This document shows, one piece after another, positions 26,137-33,493 of a stretch of DNA of 33,493 nt (the stretch's first letter is position 1; each line of letters opens with the position of its first letter). The notes beneath the pieces are model-generated. The model saw only the letters and a list, made by a program, of their open reading frames with translations. It had not been told where the DNA came from and did not search any database. The DNA comes from an uncultured Bacteroidales bacterium (GTDB lineage: Bacteria > Bacteroidota > Bacteroidia > Bacteroidales > F082), in NCBI GenBank assembly GCA_937877465.1, contig CALFIT010000299.1, forward strand, positions 1 to 33,493, in the 5' to 3' direction. The translations under genes were made by a program, and so were the position numbers.

Positions 26137-26523
26137 ATGCCGACTATTCAACAATTAGTGCGCAAAGGGCGCAAGAAATTGATCGACAAGAGCAAGTCGC
26201 CTGCATTGGATGCCAGTCCGCAACGTCGCGGTGTATGTGTGCGTGTCTACACGACGACCCCCAAGAAGCCTAACTCAGCAATGCGTAAGGTCGCCAGGGT
26301 CCGCCTGACCAACCAAAAGGAGGTCAACGCCTACATCCCCGGTGAGGGCCACAACCTGCAGGAGCACTCTATCGTCATGATCAGAGGTGGTCGTGTCAAG
26401 GATCTGCCGGGCGTGCGTTATCACATCATCCGTGGTGCATTGGACACCTCGGGCGTTGAAGGCCGCCGCCAACGCAGGTCGAAGTATGGCGCTAAACGAC
26501 CCAAACAAGCCGCAAAGAAATAA
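26137..26523 (+). CDS. rpsL: 30S ribosomal protein S12
   Basis: S12 lies at the decoding centre of the small subunit. The 128-aa protein has the conserved loops TTPKKPNSAMRKVARVRLTN and RGGRVKDLPGVRYH. Both Lys positions linked to streptomycin resistance (in PKKPNS and RVKDLP) are wild type, so the sequence predicts sensitivity at this locus. A basic C-terminal tail (YGAKRPKQAAKK) closes it. It is the first gene after the long leader. Confidence 0.98.
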   Translation: MPTIQQLVRKGRKKLIDKSKSPALDASPQRRGVCVRVYTTTPKKPNSAMRKVARVRLTNQKEVNAYIPGEGHNLQEHSIVMIRGGRVKDLPGVRYHIIRGALDTSGVEGRRQRRSKYGAKRPKQAAKK

Positions 26524-26554
26524 CGATTAGTCAAAAAAAGAAAGACTTACAGAC

Positions 26555-27022
26555 ATGAGAAAAGCTAAACCAAAGAAGAGAATTATCCTTCCCGACCCGA
26601 AGTACGGCGATGTGCAGGTCACGAAGTTCGTGAACAACATCATGCTTGAGGGTAAGAAGAATTTGGCTTATCAGATTTTCTACGAAGCAATGGACATCGT
26701 TGAAAGTAAGCTCAACGAAAATCCGGTTGAGGTGTGGAAGAAGGCCCTGGCCAACGTTACCCCTCAAGTGGAAGTAAGAAGCCGTCGTATCGGTGGTGCC
26801 ACCTTCCAGATTCCTTCAGAGATCCGTCCCTCGCGCAAGCAGAGCATCGGAATGAAGAACCTGATCGGTTACGCCCGCAAACGTCACGAGAAATCGATGG
26901 CCCTGAAGCTCGCTTCGGAAATCATGGCAGCTTACAAGGAAGAAGGTTCTGCATTCAAGAAGAAAGAAGAAATCCACAGAATGGCAGATGCCAACAAGGC
27001 ATTCTCGCATTTCAGATTCTAA
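26555..27022 (+). CDS. rpsG: 30S ribosomal protein S7
   Basis: S7 nucleates assembly of the 30S head and binds 16S rRNA near the exit site. The 155-aa product has MRKAKPKKRIILPDPKYGD at the start and the family core FVNNIMLEGKKNLAYQIFYE and RRIGGATFQIPSEIRPSRK. The length is normal. It lies between rpsL (31-bp gap) and fusA (16-bp gap). In E. coli S7 represses the str operon by binding mRNA, so it is a candidate ligand of the leader here. Confidence 0.98.
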   Translation: MRKAKPKKRIILPDPKYGDVQVTKFVNNIMLEGKKNLAYQIFYEAMDIVESKLNENPVEVWKKALANVTPQVEVRSRRIGGATFQIPSEIRPSRKQSIGMKNLIGYARKRHEKSMALKLASEIMAAYKEEGSAFKKKEEIHRMADANKAFSHFRF

Positions 27023-27038
27023 TAGGAGAGAAGGAATT

Positions 27039-29162
27039 ATGCAAAACGGACAGGAAAATATGGTGAATCCGCTCAGCCTCACGCGTAACATCGGCATCAT
27101 GGCACACATCGACGCCGGCAAGACGACGACGACCGAGCGTATCCTGTATTACACTGGCCGTAGCCATAAGATAGGTGAAGTCCACGACGGCGCCGCCACC
27201 ATGGATTGGATGGTACAGGAGCAAGAACGTGGCATCACCATCACCTCTGCTGCAACCACGGTGTTCTGGCACCTCAACAACGAGGCCTACAAGATCAACA
27301 TCATCGACACGCCCGGCCATGTCGACTTCACCGTAGAGGTGGAACGCTCGCTGCGCGTGCTGGATGGCGCCATCGCCATCTTCTGCGCCGTCGGTGGTGT
27401 CGAGCCCCAGTCGGAAACCGTGTGGCACCAAGCCAACAAGTACAACGTCCCGCGTATCTGCTACGTCAACAAGATGGACCGCGCAGGCGCCGATTTCTTT
27501 AAGGTGATGGACCAAATCCGCGAAAGGCTTCATGCCAACCCGGTGGCCGTCCAGCTGCCCATCGGCGCCGAAGACGATTTCGTCGGCGTGGTCGACCTGC
27601 TGAGAAACAAGGCGTACGCTTGGGAAGAAGAAGACAACGGCTCGGTCTTCGACGAGATCGAAATCCCCGACGACATGAAGGACATGGTGGCGGACTACCG
27701 CACCCGCCTCATCGAAGGGGCCGTCGAAGACGACGAACAGTTGTTCGAGAAATACATGGAAGACCCCGACAGCATCACCGAAGCCGAACTCATCGGCCAG
27801 ATCCGCAAGGCTACGCTTGACCTCCGCATCTGCCCCGTGTTGTGCGGCTCGTCGTTCAAGAACAAGGCCGTGCAGCCCCTGCTTGACGCCATTGTCAACT
27901 ACCTGCCCAGCCCCTTGGATATCGACCATGTGAAGGGCGTCAACCCCAAGACCGAACAAGAGGAAGTGCGCAAGGCCGACCCCAAGGAGCCTTTCTGCGC
28001 CTTGGCGTTCAAGATTGCCACCGACCCCTTCGTAGGCCGTCTCTGCTTCTTCCGCGTCTATTCCGGTACGTTGAAAGCCGGCGACATGGTGCTCAACGTG
28101 TCGACGGGCAAGCGCGAACGCATCGCCAAGATCGTTCAGATGCATGCCAACAAGCAAACCCCGTTGGATGAAATCTCGGCCGGCGACATCGGTGCCGCCA
28201 TCGGGTTCAAGCTCATCCGCACGGGCGACACGCTGGCCGTTGAGAACAAGCCATTGGTGCTCGAGAACATCAAGTTCCCCGAGCCGGTGGTCAACATCGC
28301 CATCGAACCCAAGGTTACAGCAGACCTCGACAAGCTCGATCAGTCCTTGGCCAAATTGGTCGAAGAGGATCCGACGCTGTTCGTACACACCGATGAAAAT
28401 TCGGGCCAGACCATATTGGCAGGTATGGGCGAATTGCACCTCGATATCATATTGGACCGCTTGAAGAGAGAGTTTGGCGTCGAAGTCAACTCCGGTCGTC
28501 CACAGGTCGCATACAAGGAAGCCTTTACTCAAACAATTCAGCATCGAGAAGTCTATAAAAAGCAGACCGGTGGGAAGGGTAAGTTTGCCGATATCGAGTT
28601 CACAATGGGTCCGGCCGACGACGGCGTGCAAGGATTGCAGTTTGTCGACGAAGTGAAGGGTGGCGTCATCCCTCGCGAGTTCATCCAAGCCACCGAGAAG
28701 GGCTTCAGGGGTGCCATGTCCAACGGCGTGTTGGCAGGCTTCCCCGTCGAGAGCCTCAAGGTGACCCTGACCGACGGCTCGTTCCATCCGGTCGACAGCG
28801 ACGCCCTCTCGTTCGAGAGCGCGGCGCACATCGCCTTCAAGGAGGCCGGACTCAAAGCCGGCGCCGTGCTGATGGAACCTGTCATGAGAGTAGAAATCCA
28901 TTGCCCCGACGAGTACTTAGGTGATGTCACGGGCGATTTGAACAAAAAGAGATCAATATTGCGCGAAGTCATTGCAGACATTGGTTTTCAGGTGGTCAAG
29001 GCCGACGTGCCGCTGGCTGAGATGTTCGGTTACATCACGCAGCTGCGCTCGATGTCGTCGGGCCGTGCCAACTTCAACATGGAGCTGAGCCACTACGCCC
29101 CCGTCCCCGAAGCCATTGCCGATGTGGTGATCAAGAAGGCAAAAGGACTATTATTCATTTAA
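27039..29162 (+). CDS. fusA: Elongation factor G
   Basis: EF-G is the GTPase that drives translocation on the ribosome. The 707-aa protein has G1 AHIDAGKTTTTE, the switch I region RGITITSAATT, G3 DTPGHVDF and G4 NKMDRAGAD, then domains II-V (ending YAPVPEAIADVV). The start at 27039 is preceded by AGGAGAG (27024-27030) at 8 bp, an unusually good Shine-Dalgarno for this phylum. A second Met at 27060 is less likely. No tuf gene follows, unlike the str operon of Proteobacteria. Confidence 0.97.
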   Translation: MQNGQENMVNPLSLTRNIGIMAHIDAGKTTTTERILYYTGRSHKIGEVHDGAATMDWMVQEQERGITITSAATTVFWHLNNEAYKINIIDTPGHVDFTVEVERSLRVLDGAIAIFCAVGGVEPQSETVWHQANKYNVPRICYVNKMDRAGADFFKVMDQIRERLHANPVAVQLPIGAEDDFVGVVDLLRNKAYAWEEEDNGSVFDEIEIPDDMKDMVADYRTRLIEGAVEDDEQLFEKYMEDPDSITEAELIGQIRKATLDLRICPVLCGSSFKNKAVQPLLDAIVNYLPSPLDIDHVKGVNPKTEQEEVRKADPKEPFCALAFKIATDPFVGRLCFFRVYSGTLKAGDMVLNVSTGKRERIAKIVQMHANKQTPLDEISAGDIGAAIGFKLIRTGDTLAVENKPLVLENIKFPEPVVNIAIEPKVTADLDKLDQSLAKLVEEDPTLFVHTDENSGQTILAGMGELHLDIILDRLKREFGVEVNSGRPQVAYKEAFTQTIQHREVYKKQTGGKGKFADIEFTMGPADDGVQGLQFVDEVKGGVIPREFIQATEKGFRGAMSNGVLAGFPVESLKVTLTDGSFHPVDSDALSFESAAHIAFKEAGLKAGAVLMEPVMRVEIHCPDEYLGDVTGDLNKKRSILREVIADIGFQVVKADVPLAEMFGYITQLRSMSSGRANFNMELSHYAPVPEAIADVVIKKAKGLLFI

Positions 29163-29189
29163 GCAAACAATCCAATAAACAGTAATATT

Positions 29190-29495
29190 GTGAGCCAGAG
29201 AATTAGAATTAAACTGAAGTCGCACGATCACAACTTGGTTGACAAGTCGGCCGAGAAGATCGTAAAAACCATCAAGTCGACTGGAGCTGTCGTCAGCGGT
29301 CCCATCCCGTTGCCGACCAACAAGAAAATCTTCACGGTTCTGCGTTCGACCTTCGTCCACAAGAAATCGAGAGAGCAGTTCGAGCTTTCGACCTACAAGC
29401 GTTTGCTCGACATCTACAACTCGACTTCGCAGACGATTGACGCGCTGATGAAGCTGGAGCTCCCCAGCGGTGTTGAAGTAGAAATCAAACTGTAA
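29190..29495 (+). CDS. rpsJ: 30S ribosomal protein S10
   Basis: S10 is a head protein of the small subunit and, as NusE, a partner of NusB and NusG in antitermination. The 101-aa product has IRIKLKSHDHNLVDKSAEKI and GPIPLPTNKKIFTVLRS. The start is GTG at 29190, since no ATG gives the family's N-terminus. In many bacteria it opens its own S10 operon; here it follows fusA by 27 bp with no terminator or promoter, so str and S10 operons appear fused. Confidence 0.97.
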   Translation: MSQRIRIKLKSHDHNLVDKSAEKIVKTIKSTGAVVSGPIPLPTNKKIFTVLRSTFVHKKSREQFELSTYKRLLDIYNSTSQTIDALMKLELPSGVEVEIKL

Positions 29496-29538
29496 AATTA
29501 AACCTATCTAGTACAACAAATTAAAAAGCTAAAGTAGC

Positions 29539-30168
29539 ATGTCAGGATTACTAGGAAAAAAGATTGGGATGACGAGCATCTATGACGACGCCGGAAAGGC
29601 GATCCCCGTCACTGTCATCGAGGCAGGCCCGTGCGTAGTCACCCAAGTCAGAACGATTGAGAAAGACGGTTACAGCGCCATCCAGTTAGGTTTCGACGAG
29701 AAGAAGGTGAAAAACACCTCGAAGGCCGAGCAAGGTCACTTTGCCAAGGCCGGCACGACTCCTAAGAAACTGGTGCGCGAGTTTTCGCGTTTCGAAGAAG
29801 GCCACAGAAAACAATTGGGCGAAACGCTCACCGTCGACGTGTTCATGGAAGGCGAGTTTGTCGATGTCAGCGGCATCAGCAAAGGCAAAGGCTTCCAGGG
29901 CGTGGTGAAACGCCATCATTTCAATGGCGTTGGACAAGCAACTCACGGTCAGCACAACCGTTTGAGGAAACCCGGTTCCATCGGCGCTTGCGCCTATCCT
30001 TCGAGAGTGTTCAAGGGACTGCGCATGGCCGGTCAAATGGGTAACAAGAAAGTGAAGGTGACGAACCTCCAGATCATGAAGATCGTCCCCGAGAAGAATT
30101 TGATAGTGGTGAAGGGTGCCGTTCCGGGCCATAACAATGGATACTTAAAGATTGAGAGATGGAGTTAA
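29539..30168 (+). CDS. rplC: 50S ribosomal protein L3
   Basis: L3 is an early-assembly protein with an extension reaching the peptidyl-transferase centre. The 209-aa product starts MSGLLGKKIGMTSIYDD and has the typical core VSGISKGKGFQGVVKRHHFNG and KPGSIGACAYPSRVFKGLRM. It overlaps rplD by 10 bp. Confidence 0.97.
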   Translation: MSGLLGKKIGMTSIYDDAGKAIPVTVIEAGPCVVTQVRTIEKDGYSAIQLGFDEKKVKNTSKAEQGHFAKAGTTPKKLVREFSRFEEGHRKQLGETLTVDVFMEGEFVDVSGISKGKGFQGVVKRHHFNGVGQATHGQHNRLRKPGSIGACAYPSRVFKGLRMAGQMGNKKVKVTNLQIMKIVPEKNLIVVKGAVPGHNNGYLKIERWS

Positions 30169-30794
30169 CAGTTTATAACATCAAAGGCGAAGATACTGGC
30201 CGCAAGGTTCAGCTGAACGACGACATTTACGGCATCGAGCCGAACGAGCATGTCATGTATCTGGCAGTGAGACAATACCTTGCCGACCAACGCCAAGGCA
30301 CTCACAAATCAAAGGAACGCAGCGAACTCTCCGGCAGCACGCGCAAGCTCTTCCGTCAGAAGGGCACGGGCGGCGCACGCCGTGGCGACATCAACTCGCC
30401 CCTGCTGAGAGGCGGTGCCCGCGTGTTCGGCCCCAAGCCGCGCGACTACCGTTTCAAGCTGAACAAGAAAGTCAAGGTGCTGGCCCGCAAGTCGGCCCTG
30501 TCGACCAAAGTCAATGACGGCGCCATCAAGGTGGTCGAAGACTTCACCTTCGACGCCATCAAGACGAAGCAGATGGTCGGAGTGCTCGACACCTTCAAGG
30601 TGAACGGCAACCGCAACCTCTTCGTGTTTGCCGAGCCCAACAAGAACGTGGTGCTGAGTGCCCGCAACATCCAGCGCACCGAGGTCATGGAGGCCCGCAA
30701 CTTGAGTACTTATGATATTCTGAAGGCCAAGAACATCTTCCTCACCGAAAGCGCTCTCCAGCCTATCGTGGAAGTCTTGAACAGAGAGTTTTAA
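30159..30794 (+). CDS. rplD: 50S ribosomal protein L4
   Basis: L4 lines the exit tunnel and in E. coli represses the S10 operon. The 211-aa protein has the tunnel loop GSTRKLFRQKGTGGARRGD and GGARVFGPKPRDYRFKLNKK. Its start lies inside the end of rplC (overlap 30159-30168), so the two are translationally coupled. Confidence 0.97.
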   Translation: MELTVYNIKGEDTGRKVQLNDDIYGIEPNEHVMYLAVRQYLADQRQGTHKSKERSELSGSTRKLFRQKGTGGARRGDINSPLLRGGARVFGPKPRDYRFKLNKKVKVLARKSALSTKVNDGAIKVVEDFTFDAIKTKQMVGVLDTFKVNGNRNLFVFAEPNKNVVLSARNIQRTEVMEARNLSTYDILKAKNIFLTESALQPIVEVLNREF

Positions 30795-30813
30795 CCTTTA
30801 AAAAGCACTAGAG

Positions 30814-31104
30814 ATGATTATCATAAAGAAACCCGTCATTACTGAAAAGATGACCGCTATCAGCGAGAAGCTGAACAGGTTCGCATTCATCGTTGACAAG
30901 AACGCCAACAAATACCAGATCAAGGACGCCGTCGAAAAGCTCTACGATGTGAAGGTGGTCGCCGTCAACACGATGAACTATGCAGGAAAAAAGAAGTCAC
31001 GCTACACGAAGTCTGGCGCCATCACAGGCAGGACTGTCGCTTTCAAGAAAGCTATCGTGACGTTGAGAGAAGGTGATACAATTGACTTTTTTAGCAATAT
31101 CTGA
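30814..31104 (+). CDS. rplW: 50S ribosomal protein L23
   Basis: L23 sits at the tunnel exit and docks trigger factor and SRP. The 96-aa product has IIKKPVITEKMTAISEKLNR and NKYQIKDAVEKLYDVKVVAV, both standard. It ends two bases before rplB. Confidence 0.97.
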   Translation: MIIIKKPVITEKMTAISEKLNRFAFIVDKNANKYQIKDAVEKLYDVKVVAVNTMNYAGKKKSRYTKSGAITGRTVAFKKAIVTLREGDTIDFFSNI

Positions 31105-31106
31105 AC

Positions 31107-31931
31107 ATGGCTTTAAAGAAATATAAACCTACGACACCAGGTCAGCGCTTCAAGGTGATTAGCGCATTTGACGAGATCACGACCGACAAACCCGAGAAGT
31201 CGCTCTTGAGACCCAAGAAGAGCACGGGTGGCCGTAATTCAAGTGGTGAAATGACCGTGCGCTACAGAGGCGGCGGCCATAAGAGAATGTACAGAGTCAT
31301 CGACTTCAAGCGCGACAAGGATGGCATCCCGGGCGTTGTGAAGACCATCGAATATGACCCGAACCGTACCGCCCGCATCGCCCTTGTGTTCTACAAGGAC
31401 GGCGAGAAGCGTTACATCATCGCCCCCGCCGGCCTGAAGGTCGGCCAGGAGATCCTCTCCGGCAAGGGCATCCAACCCAACGTGGGCAACACGCTCTACC
31501 TGAGCGAGATTCCCTTCGGTACCATCATCCACAACATCGAGCTTCGTCCTGGCCAAGGCGCCAAGATGGCCCGCAGCGCCGGCAGCTACGCCCAGCTGAT
31601 GAGCCGCGACGGCAAGTACGCCATCCTGCGTATGCCCTCAGGCGAGACCCGTATGATCCTCCAGGCTTGCAAGGCCACCATCGGCAGCGTCAGCAACGCC
31701 GATCACAACCTTGAGAAGTCGGGCAAGGCAGGCCGCAGCCGCTGGCTCGGTCGTCGCCCCCACAACCGTGGCGTTGTCATGAACCCGGTCGACCACCCGA
31801 TGGGTGGTGGCGAAGGTCGCGCCTCAGGCGGTCACCCGCGCTCACGCAAGGGCTTGCCGGCAAAGGGCTACAAGACCCGCTCGCCAAAGGCCGCCTCGAA
31901 CAAGTATATCATCGACAGAAGAAAGAAGTAA
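31107..31931 (+). CDS. rplB: 50S ribosomal protein L2
   Basis: L2 helps join subunits and supports the peptidyl-transferase centre. The 274-aa protein shows KKSTGGRNSSGEMTVRYRGGG near the N-terminus and the diagnostic RGVVMNPVDHPMGGGEGRAS with the conserved catalytic-site His near the C-terminus. The length is normal. Confidence 0.98.
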   Translation: MALKKYKPTTPGQRFKVISAFDEITTDKPEKSLLRPKKSTGGRNSSGEMTVRYRGGGHKRMYRVIDFKRDKDGIPGVVKTIEYDPNRTARIALVFYKDGEKRYIIAPAGLKVGQEILSGKGIQPNVGNTLYLSEIPFGTIIHNIELRPGQGAKMARSAGSYAQLMSRDGKYAILRMPSGETRMILQACKATIGSVSNADHNLEKSGKAGRSRWLGRRPHNRGVVMNPVDHPMGGGEGRASGGHPRSRKGLPAKGYKTRSPKAASNKYIIDRRKK

Positions 31932-31957
31932 TTTAATCAGGAAAATCGCATAACACT

Positions 31958-32236
31958 ATGAGCAGATCATTAAAGAAAGGACCGTACATCCACTACAAAC
32001 TCCAGAAGAGAGTGATGGAAAACGTCGAAAGCGGCAAGAAGACCGTTATCAAGACATGGTCGAGAGCATCGATGATTTCTCCTGATTTCGTCGGTCAGAC
32101 GATCGCCGTGCACAATGGCAACAAGTTCATCCCGGTCTACGTGACGGAGAACATGGTGGGCCACAAGCTTGGCGAGTTCGCCCCGACCCGAATCTTCAGA
32201 GGTCATGCCGGTAGTAAAGATAAAGGTAACAAGTAA
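31958..32236 (+). CDS. rpsS: 30S ribosomal protein S19
   Basis: S19 is a head protein that contacts the A-site finger and S13. The 92-aa product has MSRSLKKGPYIHYKLQKRV, the S19-wide phrase VIKTWSRASMISPDFVGQTI and HKLGEFAPTRIFRGHAG. It ends with a Lys-rich tail. Confidence 0.97.
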   Translation: MSRSLKKGPYIHYKLQKRVMENVESGKKTVIKTWSRASMISPDFVGQTIAVHNGNKFIPVYVTENMVGHKLGEFAPTRIFRGHAGSKDKGNK

Positions 32237-32250
32237 AAACACAGGAAACA

Positions 32251-32658
32251 ATGGGAGCAAGAAAACACAAAAGAGCTGAGGCTTTGAAAGAAGCCCGCAA
32301 GAATGTCGCCATCGCTCGCTTGAACGACACGCCGACATCCCCTTACAAGATGCGCCTTGTGGCCGACATGATCAGAGGCCAAAAGGTTGAGCTTGCATTG
32401 CACTCCTTGCAATATTCGACCAAGGATGCTGCGAAGCCGGTCTACAAGCTGCTTCGTTCAGCAATCGCCAACTGGGAAGCCAAGAACGAAGGGAAGCGCG
32501 TCGAGGACAGCAACCTCTACGTGAAGGAGATCTGGGTCGACGAAGGCCGCACGCTGAAGCGTATCCAGCCCGCCCCTCACGGACGTGCGTTCCACATCCG
32601 CAAACGTTCTAATCACGTCACGATAATTGTGGACAGCAGAATTGCTAACGAAGAATAA
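32251..32658 (+). CDS. rplV: 50S ribosomal protein L22
   Basis: L22 has a loop that lines the exit tunnel near the macrolide site. The 135-aa product shows TPTSPYKMRLVADMIRGQ, VYKLLRSAIANWEAKNEGKR and the loop RIQPAPHGRAFHIRKRSNHV. I see no insertion or deletion in the loop like those that give macrolide resistance. Confidence 0.97.
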   Translation: MGARKHKRAEALKEARKNVAIARLNDTPTSPYKMRLVADMIRGQKVELALHSLQYSTKDAAKPVYKLLRSAIANWEAKNEGKRVEDSNLYVKEIWVDEGRTLKRIQPAPHGRAFHIRKRSNHVTIIVDSRIANEE

Positions 32659-32683
32659 TTGGAGAACAAAAAGAGTTTAAATA

Positions 32684-33415
32684 ATGGGACAAAAAACTAA
32701 TCCTATAGGTCTTAGATTGGGAATCATCAGAGGATGGGATTCCAATTGGTATGGCGGAAAAGACTTTTCGGCCAAGCTCGTCGAGGACGACAAGATTCGT
32801 AAGTATCTGAACGCCCGTCTCGGCAAGGCCGGCATCTCAAAGATCGCCATCGAACGTTCCTTGAAGTATGTCACTGTCACCATCTTCACGTCCCGGCCGG
32901 GCACGATCATCGGCAAGGGCGGCGAGGAAGTCGACAAGCTGAAGAAAGAACTGGTGAAGCTCACCGGCAAGGAAATCCAAATCAACATCAACGAGATCAA
33001 GAGACCTGAGCTTGACGCCTACATCGTGGCCAGCACCATCGCCAAGCAGATTGAAGGCCGCGTGTCGTATCGCCGCGCCATCAAGACCGCTTCGTTCAGC
33101 ACCATGAGAATGGGTGCCGAAGGCATCAAGATCTTGATTTCGGGTCGCGTCGGAGGTGCCGAAATCGCACGTTCCGAATCCTACAAGGAAGGCCGTATCC
33201 CGCTGCACACGCTGCGCGCCGACATCGACTACTCCTTGGTCGAAGCCCATACCTCATACGGACGTCTCGGCGTCAAGGTGTGGATCTGCAAAGGTGAAAT
33301 CTATGGCAAGCCCGAACTGGTCCCCACAACCGTCAGCGCTCCTCAGAAGAAGCAAGGCGGCGCCCCGCGTCCCGCAGGCCGTGGCCCCCGTCGTGGCGAA
33401 GGCAAACGTAAATGA
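32684..33415 (+). CDS. rpsC: 30S ribosomal protein S3
   Basis: S3 lies at the mRNA entry site and helps unwind mRNA. The 243-aa product starts MGQKTNPIGLRLGIIRGWDS, has the KH core SRPGTIIGKGGEEVDKLKKE and the typical C-terminal half IARSESYKEGRIPLHTLRAD. A basic Gly/Pro/Arg tail (GGAPRPAGRGPRRGEGKRK) extends it beyond the E. coli length. Confidence 0.97.
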   Translation: MGQKTNPIGLRLGIIRGWDSNWYGGKDFSAKLVEDDKIRKYLNARLGKAGISKIAIERSLKYVTVTIFTSRPGTIIGKGGEEVDKLKKELVKLTGKEIQININEIKRPELDAYIVASTIAKQIEGRVSYRRAIKTASFSTMRMGAEGIKILISGRVGGAEIARSESYKEGRIPLHTLRADIDYSLVEAHTSYGRLGVKVWICKGEIYGKPELVPTTVSAPQKKQGGAPRPAGRGPRRGEGKRK

Positions 33416-33444
33416 TCGTGTTAATCTTTAAAAGTTGACTGAAT

Positions 33445-33493
33445 ATGTTACAACCTAAAAGACAAAAATACAGAAGGCCACAGAAAGGCAAGA
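33445..33493 (+). CDS. rplP: 50S ribosomal protein L16, 5' end only
   Basis: The first 16 codons read MLQPKRQKYRRPQKGK, the standard L16 N-terminus, and the window ends there. It follows rpsC as in almost all S10 operons. Confidence 0.93.
   Translation, partial: MLQPKRQKYRRPQKGK

Noticed and set aside
26137..26523. Streptomycin-resistance mutation in S12
   Set aside because: Both key lysines are wild type.
27012..28901. 629-codon minus-strand frame opposite fusA
   Set aside because: It lies wholly antisense to EF-G, with His/Asp/Val/Gly-rich low-complexity sequence. It arises from the GC-rich codon use of fusA.

Overview
The window looks like a chromosomal segment of an uncultured or unusual member of the Bacteroidales (phylum Bacteroidota). 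Four things point there. Promoters carry the phylum's -7 box (TAnnTTTG, for example TACTTTTG before the ribosomal operon). One protein ends in a type IX secretion (Por) sorting domain. The order rpsL-rpsG-fusA-rpsJ-rplC has no tuf gene. GC is fairly high, and gene ends are littered with short period-7-like satellites. I cannot name a genus.

Region 1 (about 1-8186) is the right end of an integrated mobile element. It stops at a detached tRNA 3' end (T-arm plus acceptor strand, 8156-8185) that has no 5' half, which is the signature of an att site left by integration into a tRNA gene. Inside are a divergent regulator pair sharing a promoter with operator-like repeats (XRE protein rightward, small HTH protein leftward) and a long leftward operon. 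The operon order is HTH, 84-aa protein, 55-aa protein, 89-aa Cys/His-rich protein, SAM methyltransferase, 54-aa coiled coil, a 1062-aa DnaG-type primase fused to a P-loop helicase-like ATPase, a repeat-bearing 128-codon frame, a 181-aa protein, and a leucine-rich-repeat protein that runs off the left edge. Nearly every junction is an ATGA overlap. Just downstream of the primase-helicase is an AT-rich array of about 11 TGTAGAA/TTCTACA boxes. The plan (att site, divergent switch, primase-helicase, iteron-like array) resembles phage-inducible islands or other phage satellites. This is the best candidate here for an undescribed system. No integrase or structural gene is visible.

Region 2 (8248-25677) is ordinary chromosome. 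On the minus strand are a T9SS-secreted protein, an MFS transporter resembling MFSD1, an M16 metalloprotease, rsmG, an AAA ATPase of the DUF4143 type, uvrA, a lytic transglycosylase, a four-helix-bundle protein, rfbC, lpdA and a small membrane protein. On the plus strand are a TerB-like protein, a GH73/LysM muramidase and a 109-aa unknown. The ATPase gene sits between two copies of the 3' end of the muramidase gene, so it probably arrived as a cassette. Satellite arrays flank this cassette and the four-helix-bundle gene, and one array supplies the last codons of uvrA.

Region 3 (25678-33493) is the str/S10 ribosomal operon: terminator, promoter, a long structured leader, then rpsL, rpsG, fusA, rpsJ, rplC, rplD, rplW, rplB, rpsS, rplV, rpsC and the start of rplP, all on the plus strand.
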